From assembly GCF_040706615.1 (NCBI RefSeq), contig NZ_JAPDRF010000009.1, forward strand, positions 118,493 through 182,492: 64,000 bases of DNA. The letters run 5' to 3'. Positions 7,514 through 16,092 of this stretch are shown here, piece by piece. The position numbers and the translations under genes were made by a program. Numbering within the stretch: position 1 is the stretch's first letter; every line of letters begins with the position of its first letter. The stretch comes from Lentisalinibacter sediminis (GTDB lineage: Bacteria; Pseudomonadota; Gammaproteobacteria; Steroidobacterales; Woeseiaceae). The notes beneath the pieces are model-generated. The model had not been told where the DNA came from. It made no database searches and saw only the letters and a list, made by a program, of their open reading frames with translations.

Positions 7514-9529
7514 TCAGCCGGCGTAATCCTCGTAGCGTCCGAGGACCGGCTCCAGTACCTCGGCCAGCTCGTCGAGGTGCTGCTCGTAGCGGCGCCAGAA
7601 ACCGACGGCGCCCCGATAGATTGGCTGACGGACCTGTTCGGAGCTCGCGGTACGGACCGGGCGGTCCGTCTCGTGGAAGTTCAGGCAGGCGTCTTCCCAC
7701 GGCAGCTCGCAAAAGTCGAGCAGGCGGCGCACCTGGTTGTCGAAGTCGCTCACCAGCTCCTCGTACTGGACCGTGAGCACGCGCCCGGGCAGGACGGCGT
7801 GCCAGTGGTCCATCATGCGCTGATACTGCAGGAAATATTCGCCGATCTCGGTGAGATCGTAGGTGAAAGTCTGACCGCGGGCGAACAGCTGGCGATAGCA
7901 GCTCAGACAGGAGTCCATGGGGTGGCGCCGGGCATCGATGATCTTCGCCCGCGGCAGGATCAGCTGCGCGAAGCCGACGTTCGGGAAGTTGTTCGGCATT
8001 TTGTCGATGAAGCGGGGCAGGCCCTCCACCCGATGCAGCGAGGCATGCGCCAGATAACGGCGGCCCAGGGCCTCGAAGTTCGGACCCTTCAGTTCGCGCA
8101 CGGCCTGGGGGTAATTCACGCCGTCGGCGCGGTTGCGATTCAGGCTCGTGGCGACGCGGCCGAGATAGGGCAGCTCCGCCGTGCCTTCCACCTGACTGTG
8201 GCTCGCCAGTATCTGCTCGATCAACGTGGAGCCGGAGCGCGGCAGGCCGACGATGAAGATTGGCGCCGGGTCCTCGCAGCCGATGCCCTCGTTGACGGCC
8301 AGGAACTCCTCCGAGAAGACCTCGGCGATCGCGTCGTTGTTCACCTCGGTCTGCACGGGGTCGTAGTTCTCCCGCATGCGCTGGCGGCGGTTGCCCTTGT
8401 CGTAGTAATGCCAGGCACGGTCGTAGTCTTCGCGGTCCTCCCAGGCCTTGGCCAGGGCGAAGAGGAAGTTGACCTCGGATTGCTCGTTCAGCTCCGGCGT
8501 CTCCAGCGCCGCTTCCATCGCCTGTATGTCCTCGTCTCCCAGCGGATAGGTCTTCAGGTTGGCCAGGCTCCACCAGGACTCGCCGTTGGCGGGCTTCAGA
8601 CGGATGCACTCCCGATAAGCCTCGATCGCTTCGGGCTGGCGGCCCAGGGTCTTCAGCGTGTGGCCGAGGCCGAGCCACGCGCCCGCATGTTCGGGCTTCA
8701 GCTCGATCGCGCGCCGGTAGGCCGCAGCGGCCGCGGCAGTGCGGGCCGCGGGCGCCAGCGCGGCCGCCAGCAGGAAGTGGGCGTGGGAGCTGCGCGGATC
8801 CGTCTCGACGGCCTTCTCGAAGCACTCGATGGCCTCGGCGAGGCGGTGCTGGTCCTGGTGCAGGCGCCCCAGGTCGATGATCGCGCCAGTGAAGTCCGGC
8901 GCCAGCCGTACCGCCTTCGACAGCAGTTCTTCGGCATTCTCCGGGTGACCGGATTGCATCGCTATCACGCCCAGCAGCCGCAGCGCCGTGACGCTCTCCG
9001 GGTTGTCCTTCAGCACGCGGCGATACAGCCGTTCGGCTTCCTCCACCTTGCCCGAGCGGTGCAGACGGGCAGCCTCCGCGAGGCGCCGCTTCTCCGGGTT
9101 CAGCGCGAAACAGCGCTCGAACGCCTCGTCGGCCTCGCCACTCTTGCCATTCGCGAGCAGCGCACGGCCGAGATGGAAATGCGCCTGCTCCAGGTCGGGG
9201 TCGAGAGTGACGGCACGGCGCAACATCTCCTCGGCCTCCTCATTGCGCCGCTGCTGGAGCAGCAACAGGCCGAGATCCTCGTGGGGCTTGGCGAACGACG
9301 GCGCGAGAGCGATGGCGCGGCGCAGCTGCTCCTCGGCCTCGTCGACACGACGTGCCTTCAGCAGGATCGCGCCCATGAGGGCGGTGAAGTTGATGTTGTC
9401 CGGGTCCTCCGCCAGCGCTTCCCGGCAGACCGCAATCGCGCCTTCGGCGTCGCCGCCGTTCAGCAACCGGATGGCCTGGTGAAACGTGGCCCGCGGCGCG
9501 GCGATGCCGGAGCGGCTGCTCTCAGCCAT
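7514..9529 (-). CDS. TPR-repeat sulfotransferase family protein
   Basis: The 671-residue protein has an N-terminal array of about nine tetratricopeptide repeats (residues about 10-340) fused to a sulfotransferase domain (about 390-660). The PAPS 5'-phosphosulfate loop is clear (IVGLPRSGSTLIEQI), and the 3'-phosphate region RRHPMDSCLSCYRQLF follows. Such fusions are widespread in proteobacteria, with mostly unknown acceptors; by analogy with tyrosylprotein sulfotransferases, a protein acceptor bound by the TPR groove is possible. It is convergent with the hydroxylase/propeller pair, about 30 bp away. Its start lies 18 bp before the downstream amidohydrolase stop region begins, so it probably shares a transcript with that gene. 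Confidence 0.9.
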   Translation of the reverse strand: MAESSRSGIAAPRATFHQAIRLLNGGDAEGAIAVCREALAEDPDNINFTALMGAILLKARRVDEAEEQLRRAIALAPSFAKPHEDLGLLLLQQRRNEEAEEMLRRAVTLDPDLEQAHFHLGRALLANGKSGEADEAFERCFALNPEKRRLAEAARLHRSGKVEEAERLYRRVLKDNPESVTALRLLGVIAMQSGHPENAEELLSKAVRLAPDFTGAIIDLGRLHQDQHRLAEAIECFEKAVETDPRSSHAHFLLAAALAPAARTAAAAAAYRRAIELKPEHAGAWLGLGHTLKTLGRQPEAIEAYRECIRLKPANGESWWSLANLKTYPLGDEDIQAMEAALETPELNEQSEVNFLFALAKAWEDREDYDRAWHYYDKGNRRQRMRENYDPVQTEVNNDAIAEVFSEEFLAVNEGIGCEDPAPIFIVGLPRSGSTLIEQILASHSQVEGTAELPYLGRVATSLNRNRADGVNYPQAVRELKGPNFEALGRRYLAHASLHRVEGLPRFIDKMPNNFPNVGFAQLILPRAKIIDARRHPMDSCLSCYRQLFARGQTFTYDLTEIGEYFLQYQRMMDHWHAVLPGRVLTVQYEELVSDFDNQVRRLLDFCELPWEDACLNFHETDRPVRTASSEQVRQPIYRGAVGFWRRYEQHLDELAEVLEPVLGRYEDYAG

Positions 9530-9547
9530 GGTTGCGGACCCTCGTGC

Positions 9548-11299
9548 TCAGTTGCCGTTCTCCGCCAGCGCGCCTGCGACCGGCGCTTCCTCGCGCTCGT
9601 AGACGATCCTGCCGTCGAGCAGCGTCATGTCCACCCGGACCTCGCTCAGCTCCTCCGCCGGGATCGCGAAGATATCCCGGTCGAGTACCACGATGTCCGC
9701 CCGCTTGCCGGTTTCGATGGAGCCGGTGATGTCGTCGTGGCCCAGCAACCGCGCGGCGTTGCGGGTGTACGCGTCGAGCATTGTGGCGAGATCCACGGCT
9801 TCGTCCGCGTTCAGCGTGCCTTCGACCTGGCCGGAGGCATCCTGCCGGGTGATCGCGGTCTCGATGGCCTCCAGCGGGTTCATCGAGGACACGGCCCAGT
9901 CGCTCGAGCCGACGATCGTGCCACCGGCGCGGTGGATGCTGCCGATGGGATACATGCGCTGCACGCGTTGCGGGCCAACGACCGGCAGGTTGATCTCCAT
10001 GATCCACGCGTCCGGATACGCCCACAGCGCCTGGAAACTGGCGGCGACGCCGAGTTCTGCGAAGCGGGGTATATCGTCGGGGTGGACCAGCTGCAGGTGT
10101 GTGATGTGATGGCGGTTGCCGGTGTCGCCGTTGGTCTTGCGCGCGGCCTCGATGGCGTCCAGCCCCTCGCGCACGGCCAGGTCGCCGATGGCGTGCATGT
10201 GGATCTGCAGACCCATGGCATCGAAGCGCGTGACCGCCTCCTTGAGTTCGTCGCTCTCGAAATTGAGGACGCCGCGATGGTCCATCCCCGTGTAGGGCTC
10301 GACCAGGGCGGCGGTCTCGCCCTCCAGCACGCCGTCGACGAAGAATTTCACCGAACTCACCGAGAAGCGCTCGCCGGTGAACTCGTCCCGTCTGGCGAGA
10401 GCGGACTCCCATTCCTCGCCCTGGTGTTTGGCGTTGACGCCGTAGGTGAGCGAGGCCTTCACCCGGGCATCGAGCCCGCCTGCCTCGGCGACCGCCCGAT
10501 ACACCTCCCAGTCGGGCACGCCCGTCCAGGCGTCGACGAGGGAGGTGATGCCGTAGCGGGTCGTCTCCGCGAGCGTCGCCTCGAGTGCCGCTACGCGGTC
10601 CTCGAACGTGGTCTCCGGCAACAGCGCCTCCACCGGTGCCCGTGCCGTCTCGCGCAGCATGCCGGTCGGCGCGCCGGTCTCGGGGTCGCGTTCGATGACG
10701 CCTTTGGGCGGATCCGGCGTCTCCGCCGTGATGCCGGCCAGTTCGAGGACCTTCGAATTGGCGAGGTCGTTGTGGCCGTCGGTGCCGCGCAGGTAGACGT
10801 AGCGATCGGGGGCGATCTCGTCCAGCAGCGACTTGTGGGGGTTACCGCCGGGGAAGGCGGCCAGGTCGAAGTTCTCGCCGATCACCCACTCCTCGTCGCT
10901 CTCCGCCACGCACTCGGCGACCTTCGCGAGGATGGCATCCCGGGTCGTGAGCCCGAACAGGGAGCAGCCGAGCAGCATCTCGCCACCGGTGATCGGGTGC
11001 ATGTGGGCATCGTGAAAACCGGGCAGGACGGTGCGGCCATCCAGGTCCACCACGCGGGTGGCGTTACCGATCCAGGCGCTTACCTCCCCGACGCCGCCCA
11101 CCGCGACGATGGTGTCGCCGCGGACGGCCACCGCCTCGGCACGGCTGCGATTTTCGTCCGCAATATGAATGGCGCCGCCCGTGAAGACGATGTCCGCGGG
11201 CTCCACGCCGGGGGCCTCCCCTGCGGCCTCACCAGCCGGGCGCTCCGCGCAGCCAACCTGGAGGAGCAGGAGCGCCGCCGCCAGAAGCGTCGCGCGCAT
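9548..11299 (-). CDS. Amidohydrolase family lipoprotein (YtcJ-like)
   Basis: The 583-residue enzyme is of the amidohydrolase-3 (YtcJ/NfdA) type. It has the metal-binding HxH in LPGFHDAHMHP, further ligands in LQIHMHAIGD and HHITHLQLV, and a terminal Asp in GSSDWAVSSMNP. The N-terminus MRATLLAAALLLLQVGCAERP is a lipoprotein signal with lipobox Cys, so it is anchored at the periplasmic face. I moved the start to this ATG; a 22-codon upstream extension has no signal logic. It lies 4 bp after the YcbK-type gene, so the two form an operon. Its substrate is unknown. Confidence 0.88.
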   Translation of the reverse strand: MRATLLAAALLLLQVGCAERPAGEAAGEAPGVEPADIVFTGGAIHIADENRSRAEAVAVRGDTIVAVGGVGEVSAWIGNATRVVDLDGRTVLPGFHDAHMHPITGGEMLLGCSLFGLTTRDAILAKVAECVAESDEEWVIGENFDLAAFPGGNPHKSLLDEIAPDRYVYLRGTDGHNDLANSKVLELAGITAETPDPPKGVIERDPETGAPTGMLRETARAPVEALLPETTFEDRVAALEATLAETTRYGITSLVDAWTGVPDWEVYRAVAEAGGLDARVKASLTYGVNAKHQGEEWESALARRDEFTGERFSVSSVKFFVDGVLEGETAALVEPYTGMDHRGVLNFESDELKEAVTRFDAMGLQIHMHAIGDLAVREGLDAIEAARKTNGDTGNRHHITHLQLVHPDDIPRFAELGVAASFQALWAYPDAWIMEINLPVVGPQRVQRMYPIGSIHRAGGTIVGSSDWAVSSMNPLEAIETAITRQDASGQVEGTLNADEAVDLATMLDAYTRNAARLLGHDDITGSIETGKRADIVVLDRDIFAIPAEELSEVRVDMTLLDGRIVYEREEAPVAGALAENGN

Positions 11300-11303
11300 C
11301 GGC

Positions 11304-11861
11304 CTACCAGCTCCGTACGCGGCCGGTATCCATATGCAGGAAGTCCGAACGGGCGTAGTAGCCAACGCCGCCCCGGCGCAGGCTCATCGCGGCCTTGCGT
11401 AGCTTCGCTGTGTCGTAGCCGGAGAGCCGGACGTCGATGGCGCGGCCCTGCATGTGCAGGCTGCGCTTCGCCACGCCCGAGCTCGCGCTGCGCAGCATGG
11501 CGTTGGTCTTCGGCGAACGGTAGCCGGAGATGATCTGGAACTCGGCCGTGCTGCCCGTCAGGGACCGCAGGTCGGCCAGGGTGTCCAGTAGCCCGACGTC
11601 CATCTCCCATACTTCGCCGGTGCGGAAATCGCGCAGCAGATGGTTGATCTCTTCCAGGGCGTCGGGGAGGTATTCGCCGCCCTCGTAATAGACGGCCTTC
11701 AGCCTCTCGCCGGTATGATTGTGCGAGAAGGCGAGGCTGCGGGTCTCCAGCGCTGCCGCTGCGCGGCTCCAGGGCCCCAGCATCGCGGCCCCTGCTACGG
11801 CGCCTGCCAGAAACCGGCGCCGCGAGGCGCAATGATCATCGTCTCGGCTGTCTCCTGCCAT
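11304..11861 (-). CDS. DUF882/YcbK-type peptidase M15-like protein with Tat signal
   Basis: The 185-residue product has a twin-arginine signal (SRRRFLAGAVAGAAML) and a domain with the zinc-ligand pattern SLHMQGRAIDVR and DFLHMDTGR of M15-type D,D-peptidases (His, Asp, His). It is homologous in type to E. coli YcbK. I chose the ATG at 11861 because GGGAGAG precedes it by 3 nt; earlier in-frame ATGs exist at 11921 and 11885. The divergent neighbour is a YcbB-type L,D-transpeptidase, and ycbB and ycbK are also neighbours in E. coli, which supports a role in peptidoglycan processing. Confidence 0.85.
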   Translation of the reverse strand: MAGDSRDDDHCASRRRFLAGAVAGAAMLGPWSRAAAALETRSLAFSHNHTGERLKAVYYEGGEYLPDALEEINHLLRDFRTGEVWEMDVGLLDTLADLRSLTGSTAEFQIISGYRSPKTNAMLRSASSGVAKRSLHMQGRAIDVRLSGYDTAKLRKAAMSLRRGGVGYYARSDFLHMDTGRVRSW

Positions 11862-12040
11862 GTTCTCTCCCGGGCTCTCTCCCATTGTGTTGCCGATACT
11901 GGCTGCAAACTCCGTTCGCACAAGATCGGCCTTGACGGGCGATTATGGACGACGCGGGCGCAGACTGAAAAGAATATCGACAGGTTGAGGCCGCGGGCGG
12001 TTCCCGTTCCGTGTCGCCGGTCCCGGTTTAGAATAGTGGG

Positions 12041-13753
12041 GTGTCCTGCCGCGACGTCCCGATCAGCTTCCCCGTTACGCCAGCGCTGCTGCTGGCTCTG
12101 CTGCTGATCGGTGCGGCTCCGGGGACCGGAGCCTCGCCATGGGATCAGGAGCTGCACGGCTCCGCGGAGCAGGCCGTCCGCGAGCGGCTGCGCCAGCGGC
12201 TGGAGCAGATCGAGGCGGAGACGCTGTATGTGATCGAGGGGGAGCCGCTGGCGGCCCGCGCGCTGCTCCCCGATCTTTACGCCGCCCGGCGCTTCCGGCC
12301 GTTGTGGTTCGAGGCGGAGCGCCGCCGCGAGCTGCTGGCGCTGGTGCGTGCCAGCGCGGACGAGGGGCTGAACCCCGCCGATTATCATCTCGCCGTACTG
12401 GAGCGCCATGCCGCCGAAATCGGTGCCGAGGCGGACCCCTACGGCAGGGCGGACCGGGATCTGCTCATGACCGATGCTCTGGCGCGGCTCGCCCATCACC
12501 TCGTCTACGGCAAGGTGGAGCCCTCGCGCCTCGATCCTCACTGGAATTTTCACCCGGACACCGAGGAGGGCGACCCGGTGGCCACGCTGCAGGCGGCGCT
12601 GGCGGCCGAGTCCCTGGACGGGTTCTTCAATCTCGAGCGGGGAGCGCCATACCGGCAACTGGTCGCGGCCCTGGCCCGCTACCGGGGCATCGCGGACTCG
12701 GGCGGCTGGCAGGCGATCCCGGCGGGGCAGACGCTGAAGCCCGGTATGCGGCATCCGCGGGTGGCCGCAGTCCGCTCGCGGCTGGCCGCGGAGTTCCCGC
12801 TGCCGGCCGCGCCGGATCCCTGGCAATACGACGACTCGGTCGAAACCACCGTCGCGGCGTTCCAGCGTCGCTACGGGCTGGAGCCGGACGGGATGGTCGG
12901 CGCCCTGACCCTGGCGGCGATGAATGTGCCGGTGGCCGCCCGCATCGATCAGCTCCGGGTGAACCTGGACCGGGCCCGCTGGGTGCTGGAGCGCCCGGAG
13001 CATGACTACCTGCTGGTGAATATCGCCGGTTTCCGCGCCTTCCTGATGCGCGGCGATGACATTCGCTGGGAGACGCCGGTGGTGGTCGGGCAACCCTATC
13101 GGCGCACCCCGGTATTCGGCTCGCAGATCGTCTATCTCGTCTTCAATCCCACCTGGACGGTGCCTCCGGTGGTACTGAAGAACGACGTTATCCCGGAGGC
13201 CATCGCGGACCCGGCCGCCGTGACCCGGCGGGGCCTGCAGGTGGTGGCGGCGGACGGCAGTGTGATACCGCCGGAGGCGGTCGACTGGGCCCGGTACCGG
13301 AGCGGCGCTCTGCCCTATCAGCTGGTCCAGCCGCCAGGCCCCGACAACGCCCTCGGGCGGGTAAAGTTCATCCTGCCCAACCCGTACAACGTCTATCTGC
13401 ACGACACGCCGGGCAGGGAGCTGTTCCGGAGCGCCGATCGCAGCTTCAGCTCCGGCTGTATCCGGGTGGAGCGGCCGCTGGAACTGGCGGCGCTGCTGCT
13501 GGACGGAGATCCGGACTGGGGGGGGCGGGAGATCGAGGCCGCGGTGGCGACAGGGCTCACGCGCACCGTCTTCCTGCCGCGCCCGGCTCCCGTCATGATC
13601 CTGTACTGGACGGCCGGCATGGGCCCCGGCGGCGAGTTCGGTTTCTACCCCGACGTCTACGAGCGGGACGCGGCCGTGCTGCGAGCGCTGGACAGCGACT
13701 TCGACGCCCCCGGCGGGCTCGATCCCGGCGCTTCGGGGAGTCTGTTGCCGTAG
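12041..13753 (+). CDS. L,D-transpeptidase, YcbB/LdtD type
   Basis: The 570-residue periplasmic enzyme starts at GTG with a signal peptide (residues about 12-30). Next come the YcbB scaffold domain, a peptidoglycan-binding domain near residues 235-300 (VETTVAAFQRRYGLEPDGMVG), and the YkuD catalytic domain. The active site is YLHDTPGRELF and SFSSGCIRVERP, with the nucleophile at Cys473. It forms 3-3 crosslinks in murein. The size matches LdtD homologues (about 600 residues). It is divergent from the YcbK-type gene with a gap of about 180 bp. Confidence 0.92.
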   Translation: MSCRDVPISFPVTPALLLALLLIGAAPGTGASPWDQELHGSAEQAVRERLRQRLEQIEAETLYVIEGEPLAARALLPDLYAARRFRPLWFEAERRRELLALVRASADEGLNPADYHLAVLERHAAEIGAEADPYGRADRDLLMTDALARLAHHLVYGKVEPSRLDPHWNFHPDTEEGDPVATLQAALAAESLDGFFNLERGAPYRQLVAALARYRGIADSGGWQAIPAGQTLKPGMRHPRVAAVRSRLAAEFPLPAAPDPWQYDDSVETTVAAFQRRYGLEPDGMVGALTLAAMNVPVAARIDQLRVNLDRARWVLERPEHDYLLVNIAGFRAFLMRGDDIRWETPVVVGQPYRRTPVFGSQIVYLVFNPTWTVPPVVLKNDVIPEAIADPAAVTRRGLQVVAADGSVIPPEAVDWARYRSGALPYQLVQPPGPDNALGRVKFILPNPYNVYLHDTPGRELFRSADRSFSSGCIRVERPLELAALLLDGDPDWGGREIEAAVATGLTRTVFLPRPAPVMILYWTAGMGPGGEFGFYPDVYERDAAVLRALDSDFDAPGGLDPGASGSLLP

Positions 13754-13771
13754 GGTCCGCGGCGAGCCGGC

Positions 13772-14197
13772 TCAGGCCTCCAGCGCCTCGCGGACGTGGC
13801 GCAACACCTCCGTTGCGCCGCGGAGCTGGTCGTCGGACACGCCGATGCCCGCCTGGTCGAGGTGATGGGCCTCGTGGCGGCGGATGTCCTCGATCACCTT
13901 CTGTCCTGCCGCCGTCAGCCGTACCAGCTTGGAGCGCCGGTGGGCCGGATTCTCCACCCGCTCGACCAGGCCCTCGTGCAGCAGCGGATTGACGAGCGCC
14001 TGGATGTGCTGGCGCGATACCCGCCGCGCCCGGGCGATGGCCGGCACCGTGGACGGGCCCTCGCGCAGCAGGTGTTCGAGCACCGCCCGGCGGGGCTGGG
14101 TCATCTCGGAGTCTTCGTGCAGTTGCTCTCCGGTGTGGATCAGGGTGGTGAAGAGCAGCCGGACCTCGTGGAACAGGTCGTCGAAGTGTTTCTGCAT
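13772..14197 (-). CDS. MarR family transcriptional regulator
   Basis: The 141-residue winged-helix regulator has an N-terminal dimerisation helix, the recognition segment VPAIARARRVSRQHIQALVNPLLHEGLVERVENPAHRRSKLVRLT and a C-terminal helix. It is usual in length. Its own start codon lies inside a perfect inverted repeat, and a second repeat sits in the probable promoter, so autorepression is likely. The inducer and other targets are unknown. It faces the convergent transpeptidase gene and is divergent from the HPF gene. Confidence 0.9.
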   Translation of the reverse strand: MQKHFDDLFHEVRLLFTTLIHTGEQLHEDSEMTQPRRAVLEHLLREGPSTVPAIARARRVSRQHIQALVNPLLHEGLVERVENPAHRRSKLVRLTAAGQKVIEDIRRHEAHHLDQAGIGVSDDQLRGATEVLRHVREALEA

Positions 14198-14246
14198 GTC
14201 AGGCCTCCTGACAAAGTATTTGTCGTCAAGACAATCTGCATGTCAA
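14197..14246 (-). promoter_or_regulatory. Promoter and operator palindromes of the MarR gene
   Basis: The palindrome TGTCAGG-CCT-CCTGACA (14197-14213) spans the Shine-Dalgarno (AGGAGG on the minus strand) and touches the MarR start codon. A second one, TTGTC-N5-GACAA, lies at 14220-14234. On the minus strand a good -35 box, TTGACA (14246-14241), is spaced 17 bp from a weak -10, ACAAAT (14223-14218). The arrangement would let the regulator block both RNA polymerase and ribosome access. The palindromes are seen directly; their binding by MarR is inferred. Confidence 0.55.
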
Positions 14247-14526
14247 TAGTATCACGGCTTGCTGCGCCTGTAACCGGGTCTTCCAGTGCGCGACGAAAGC
14301 CGGCGAACCGTGCTGCTTTGCAGCGGGCGCGAGGGCACCGCCGCTGCTAGTATCGACCCACAGGCAAACACGGGCGGGATACTCGGGAGAGGGGTGCCGA
14401 CCGGACGAGGCACTCCAGCCAATATCCTCCGTCGTCGGCAGCGGGAACGATCGTGGATTCCACTGATGGCTGCTCCGGGGGAGCCCGCCGCATAGTCGAG
14501 ACAGGCACCCGGAGAGGAGTCGCTTA
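14247..14526. other. Intergenic region before the HPF gene, no gene supported
   Basis: This region has no convincing gene. A 69-codon frame at 14286-14495 has an Arg/Gly/Pro-rich product with no ribosome-binding site. The last bases hold the GGAGAGGAG ribosome-binding site of the HPF gene. The length leaves room for a promoter and leader of that gene. Confidence 0.5.
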
Positions 14527-14880
14527 ATGCAGATACCCGTCGAAATCCGCTTCAAGGACATCCCGCGCTCCCCGGCACTGGAGACTGTCATCCGTGAACA
14601 GGCAGAGAAGCTCGAGCAGGTATGCTCGGACATCATCTCGTGCCGGGTGACCGTGGAGGCGCCGCACCGGCACCAGAACAAGGGGCGGATCTATCACGTC
14701 GTCGTGGACATCAACGTGCCGGGGCGCGAGATCGTCGTGAGCCATGCCCAGGAAGACAACCACGCCCACGAGGACCCGTACGTGGCGGTGAACGACTCGT
14801 TCCGAGCGGCGACGCGCCGGCTGAAGGGCTACAACCGCCAGCGGACCGGCAAGGCCCGCGCCGCGCAGGAGGCGGGCTGA
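14527..14880 (+). CDS. HPF/RaiA-type ribosome-associated protein
   Basis: The 117-residue protein has the beta-alpha-beta-beta-beta-alpha layout of the ribosome hibernation factor family (IPVEIRFKDIPRSPALETVIREQAEKL; RIYHVVVDINVPG; DPYVAVNDSFRAATRRLKGY). It lacks the C-terminal dimerisation domain of long HPF, so it is of the short type that binds the 30S decoding region. It has a His-rich loop (VSHAQEDNHAHEDP). Stand-alone genes of this kind are often stress-expressed and are not in the canonical rpoN context. Its stop is 4 bp from the end of the convergent peptidase gene. Confidence 0.85.
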   Translation: MQIPVEIRFKDIPRSPALETVIREQAEKLEQVCSDIISCRVTVEAPHRHQNKGRIYHVVVDINVPGREIVVSHAQEDNHAHEDPYVAVNDSFRAATRRLKGYNRQRTGKARAAQEAG

Positions 14881-14884
14881 GGGT

Positions 14885-16075
14885 TCAGGCGGCCCGGGAA
14901 GCGCGCTCGCTGCCGCCGAGCAACTCGCCCACCAGGCTGACCCAGTAGGCGACGCCGATGGGCAGGGCCTCGTCGTTGAAGTCGTAGCGGGCGTTGTGCA
15001 GCATGCAGCCGCCCTCGCCGGGGCCGTTGCCGATCCACAGATAGCAGCCGGGTTTCTCCTCCAGCATGAACGCGAAGTCCTCGCCGCCCATGGTGGGCGG
15101 CAGGTCCCGGTGTACGTTGCCGACGCCCGCCACGGCCGCCGCTGCCCGCGCGGCGAACTCGGCCTCGTCCGGCGTGTTCACCGTGGGCGGGTAGGTGCGG
15201 TGGTAGGTCGTCTCGGCCGAGGCGCTGAAGCCTTCCGCCACGCCGGCGGCCACGCGCGCGATGTCCCGTTCGATCCGGTCGCGGGAATCGGGCGTGAGCG
15301 TGCGGGCCGTGCCCTTCAGCACCACCTCGTCCGGGATGACGTTGAAGGTCTCGCCGCCCCGCAGCACGGTGACGGAGACCACTACCGAGTCGGTCGGCTC
15401 CGTGTTGCGGCTGGCCAGCGACTGCAGCGCGGTGATGATGTGGGCGGCGGTCACCACCGGATCGATGGTCTGGTGGGGCATGGCGGCATGGCCGCCACGG
15501 CCCCGCACCGTGATCTCGAACTTGTCCGAGGCGGCCATCTGGGGGCCGACGCGCACCGCGAACTCTCCGACGGGCAGCCCGGGCCAGTTGTGCATGCCGT
15601 AGACCGATTCCACCGGGAACAGCTCGAACAGTCCGTCTTCGATCATCGCCTTTGCGCCGGCCCGGCCTTCCTCGGCGGGCTGGAAGATGAAATGCACCAC
15701 CCCGTCGAAGTCGGGGTTGGCAGCGAGGTGCTCCGCCGCGCCCAGCAGCATGGTGGTGTGGCCGTCGTGGCCGCAGGCGTGCATCAGGCCCTGGTGGCGG
15801 GAGCGGTGCTCGAACTCGTTCAGCTCCTGGATGGGCAGCGCATCCATGTCGGCCCTGAGGCCGATGGCGCGGTCCGAGTTGCCGGCACGGAGTGTGCCCA
15901 CCACGCCGGTCACCCCGAGGCCGCGGTGCACCTCCAGGCCGAAACCCGCCAGTTTCTCCGCCACGAAGTCACTGGTGGCCTTCTCCTCGTAGGCGAGTTC
16001 CGGGTGTGCGTGAATGTGATGGCGCCAGGCGGTCAGCGCCTGCTGGCGTTCGCGTATCCGGTCCAGGAGTTCCAT
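14885..16075 (-). CDS. M20 family metallopeptidase (amidohydrolase/hippurate hydrolase type)
   Basis: The 396-residue enzyme has the M20D motifs GLRADMDALPIQE, MHACGHDGHTTMLLGAAEHL and FQPAEEGRAGAKAM, which give the metal-binding Cys, His and Glu residues, followed by the lid/dimerisation domain. It is related to N-acyl-amino-acid amidohydrolases such as HipO and AbgA-like enzymes and is expected to be cytoplasmic. The start is the ATG at 16075; the frame stays open far upstream over the ABC gene but only as a shadow. It lies 17 bp after the ABC transporter gene, so the two probably form an operon. Confidence 0.92.
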   Translation of the reverse strand: MELLDRIRERQQALTAWRHHIHAHPELAYEEKATSDFVAEKLAGFGLEVHRGLGVTGVVGTLRAGNSDRAIGLRADMDALPIQELNEFEHRSRHQGLMHACGHDGHTTMLLGAAEHLAANPDFDGVVHFIFQPAEEGRAGAKAMIEDGLFELFPVESVYGMHNWPGLPVGEFAVRVGPQMAASDKFEITVRGRGGHAAMPHQTIDPVVTAAHIITALQSLASRNTEPTDSVVVSVTVLRGGETFNVIPDEVVLKGTARTLTPDSRDRIERDIARVAAGVAEGFSASAETTYHRTYPPTVNTPDEAEFAARAAAAVAGVGNVHRDLPPTMGGEDFAFMLEEKPGCYLWIGNGPGEGGCMLHNARYDFNDEALPIGVAYWVSLVGELLGGSERASRAA

Positions 16076-16092
16076 GCCGTATTCCGTCTCCG

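Noticed and set aside
7577..11533. Very long plus-strand open frame of over 1300 codons opposite the TPR-sulfotransferase and amidohydrolase genes
   Set aside because: It is a shadow of GC-rich codon usage in the real minus-strand genes, which have clear domains. Its product is Arg/Gln/Asp-rich with no motif.
14286..14495. Possible 69-codon gene between MarR and HPF
   Set aside because: There is no ribosome-binding site, the composition is biased, and there is no recognisable domain.
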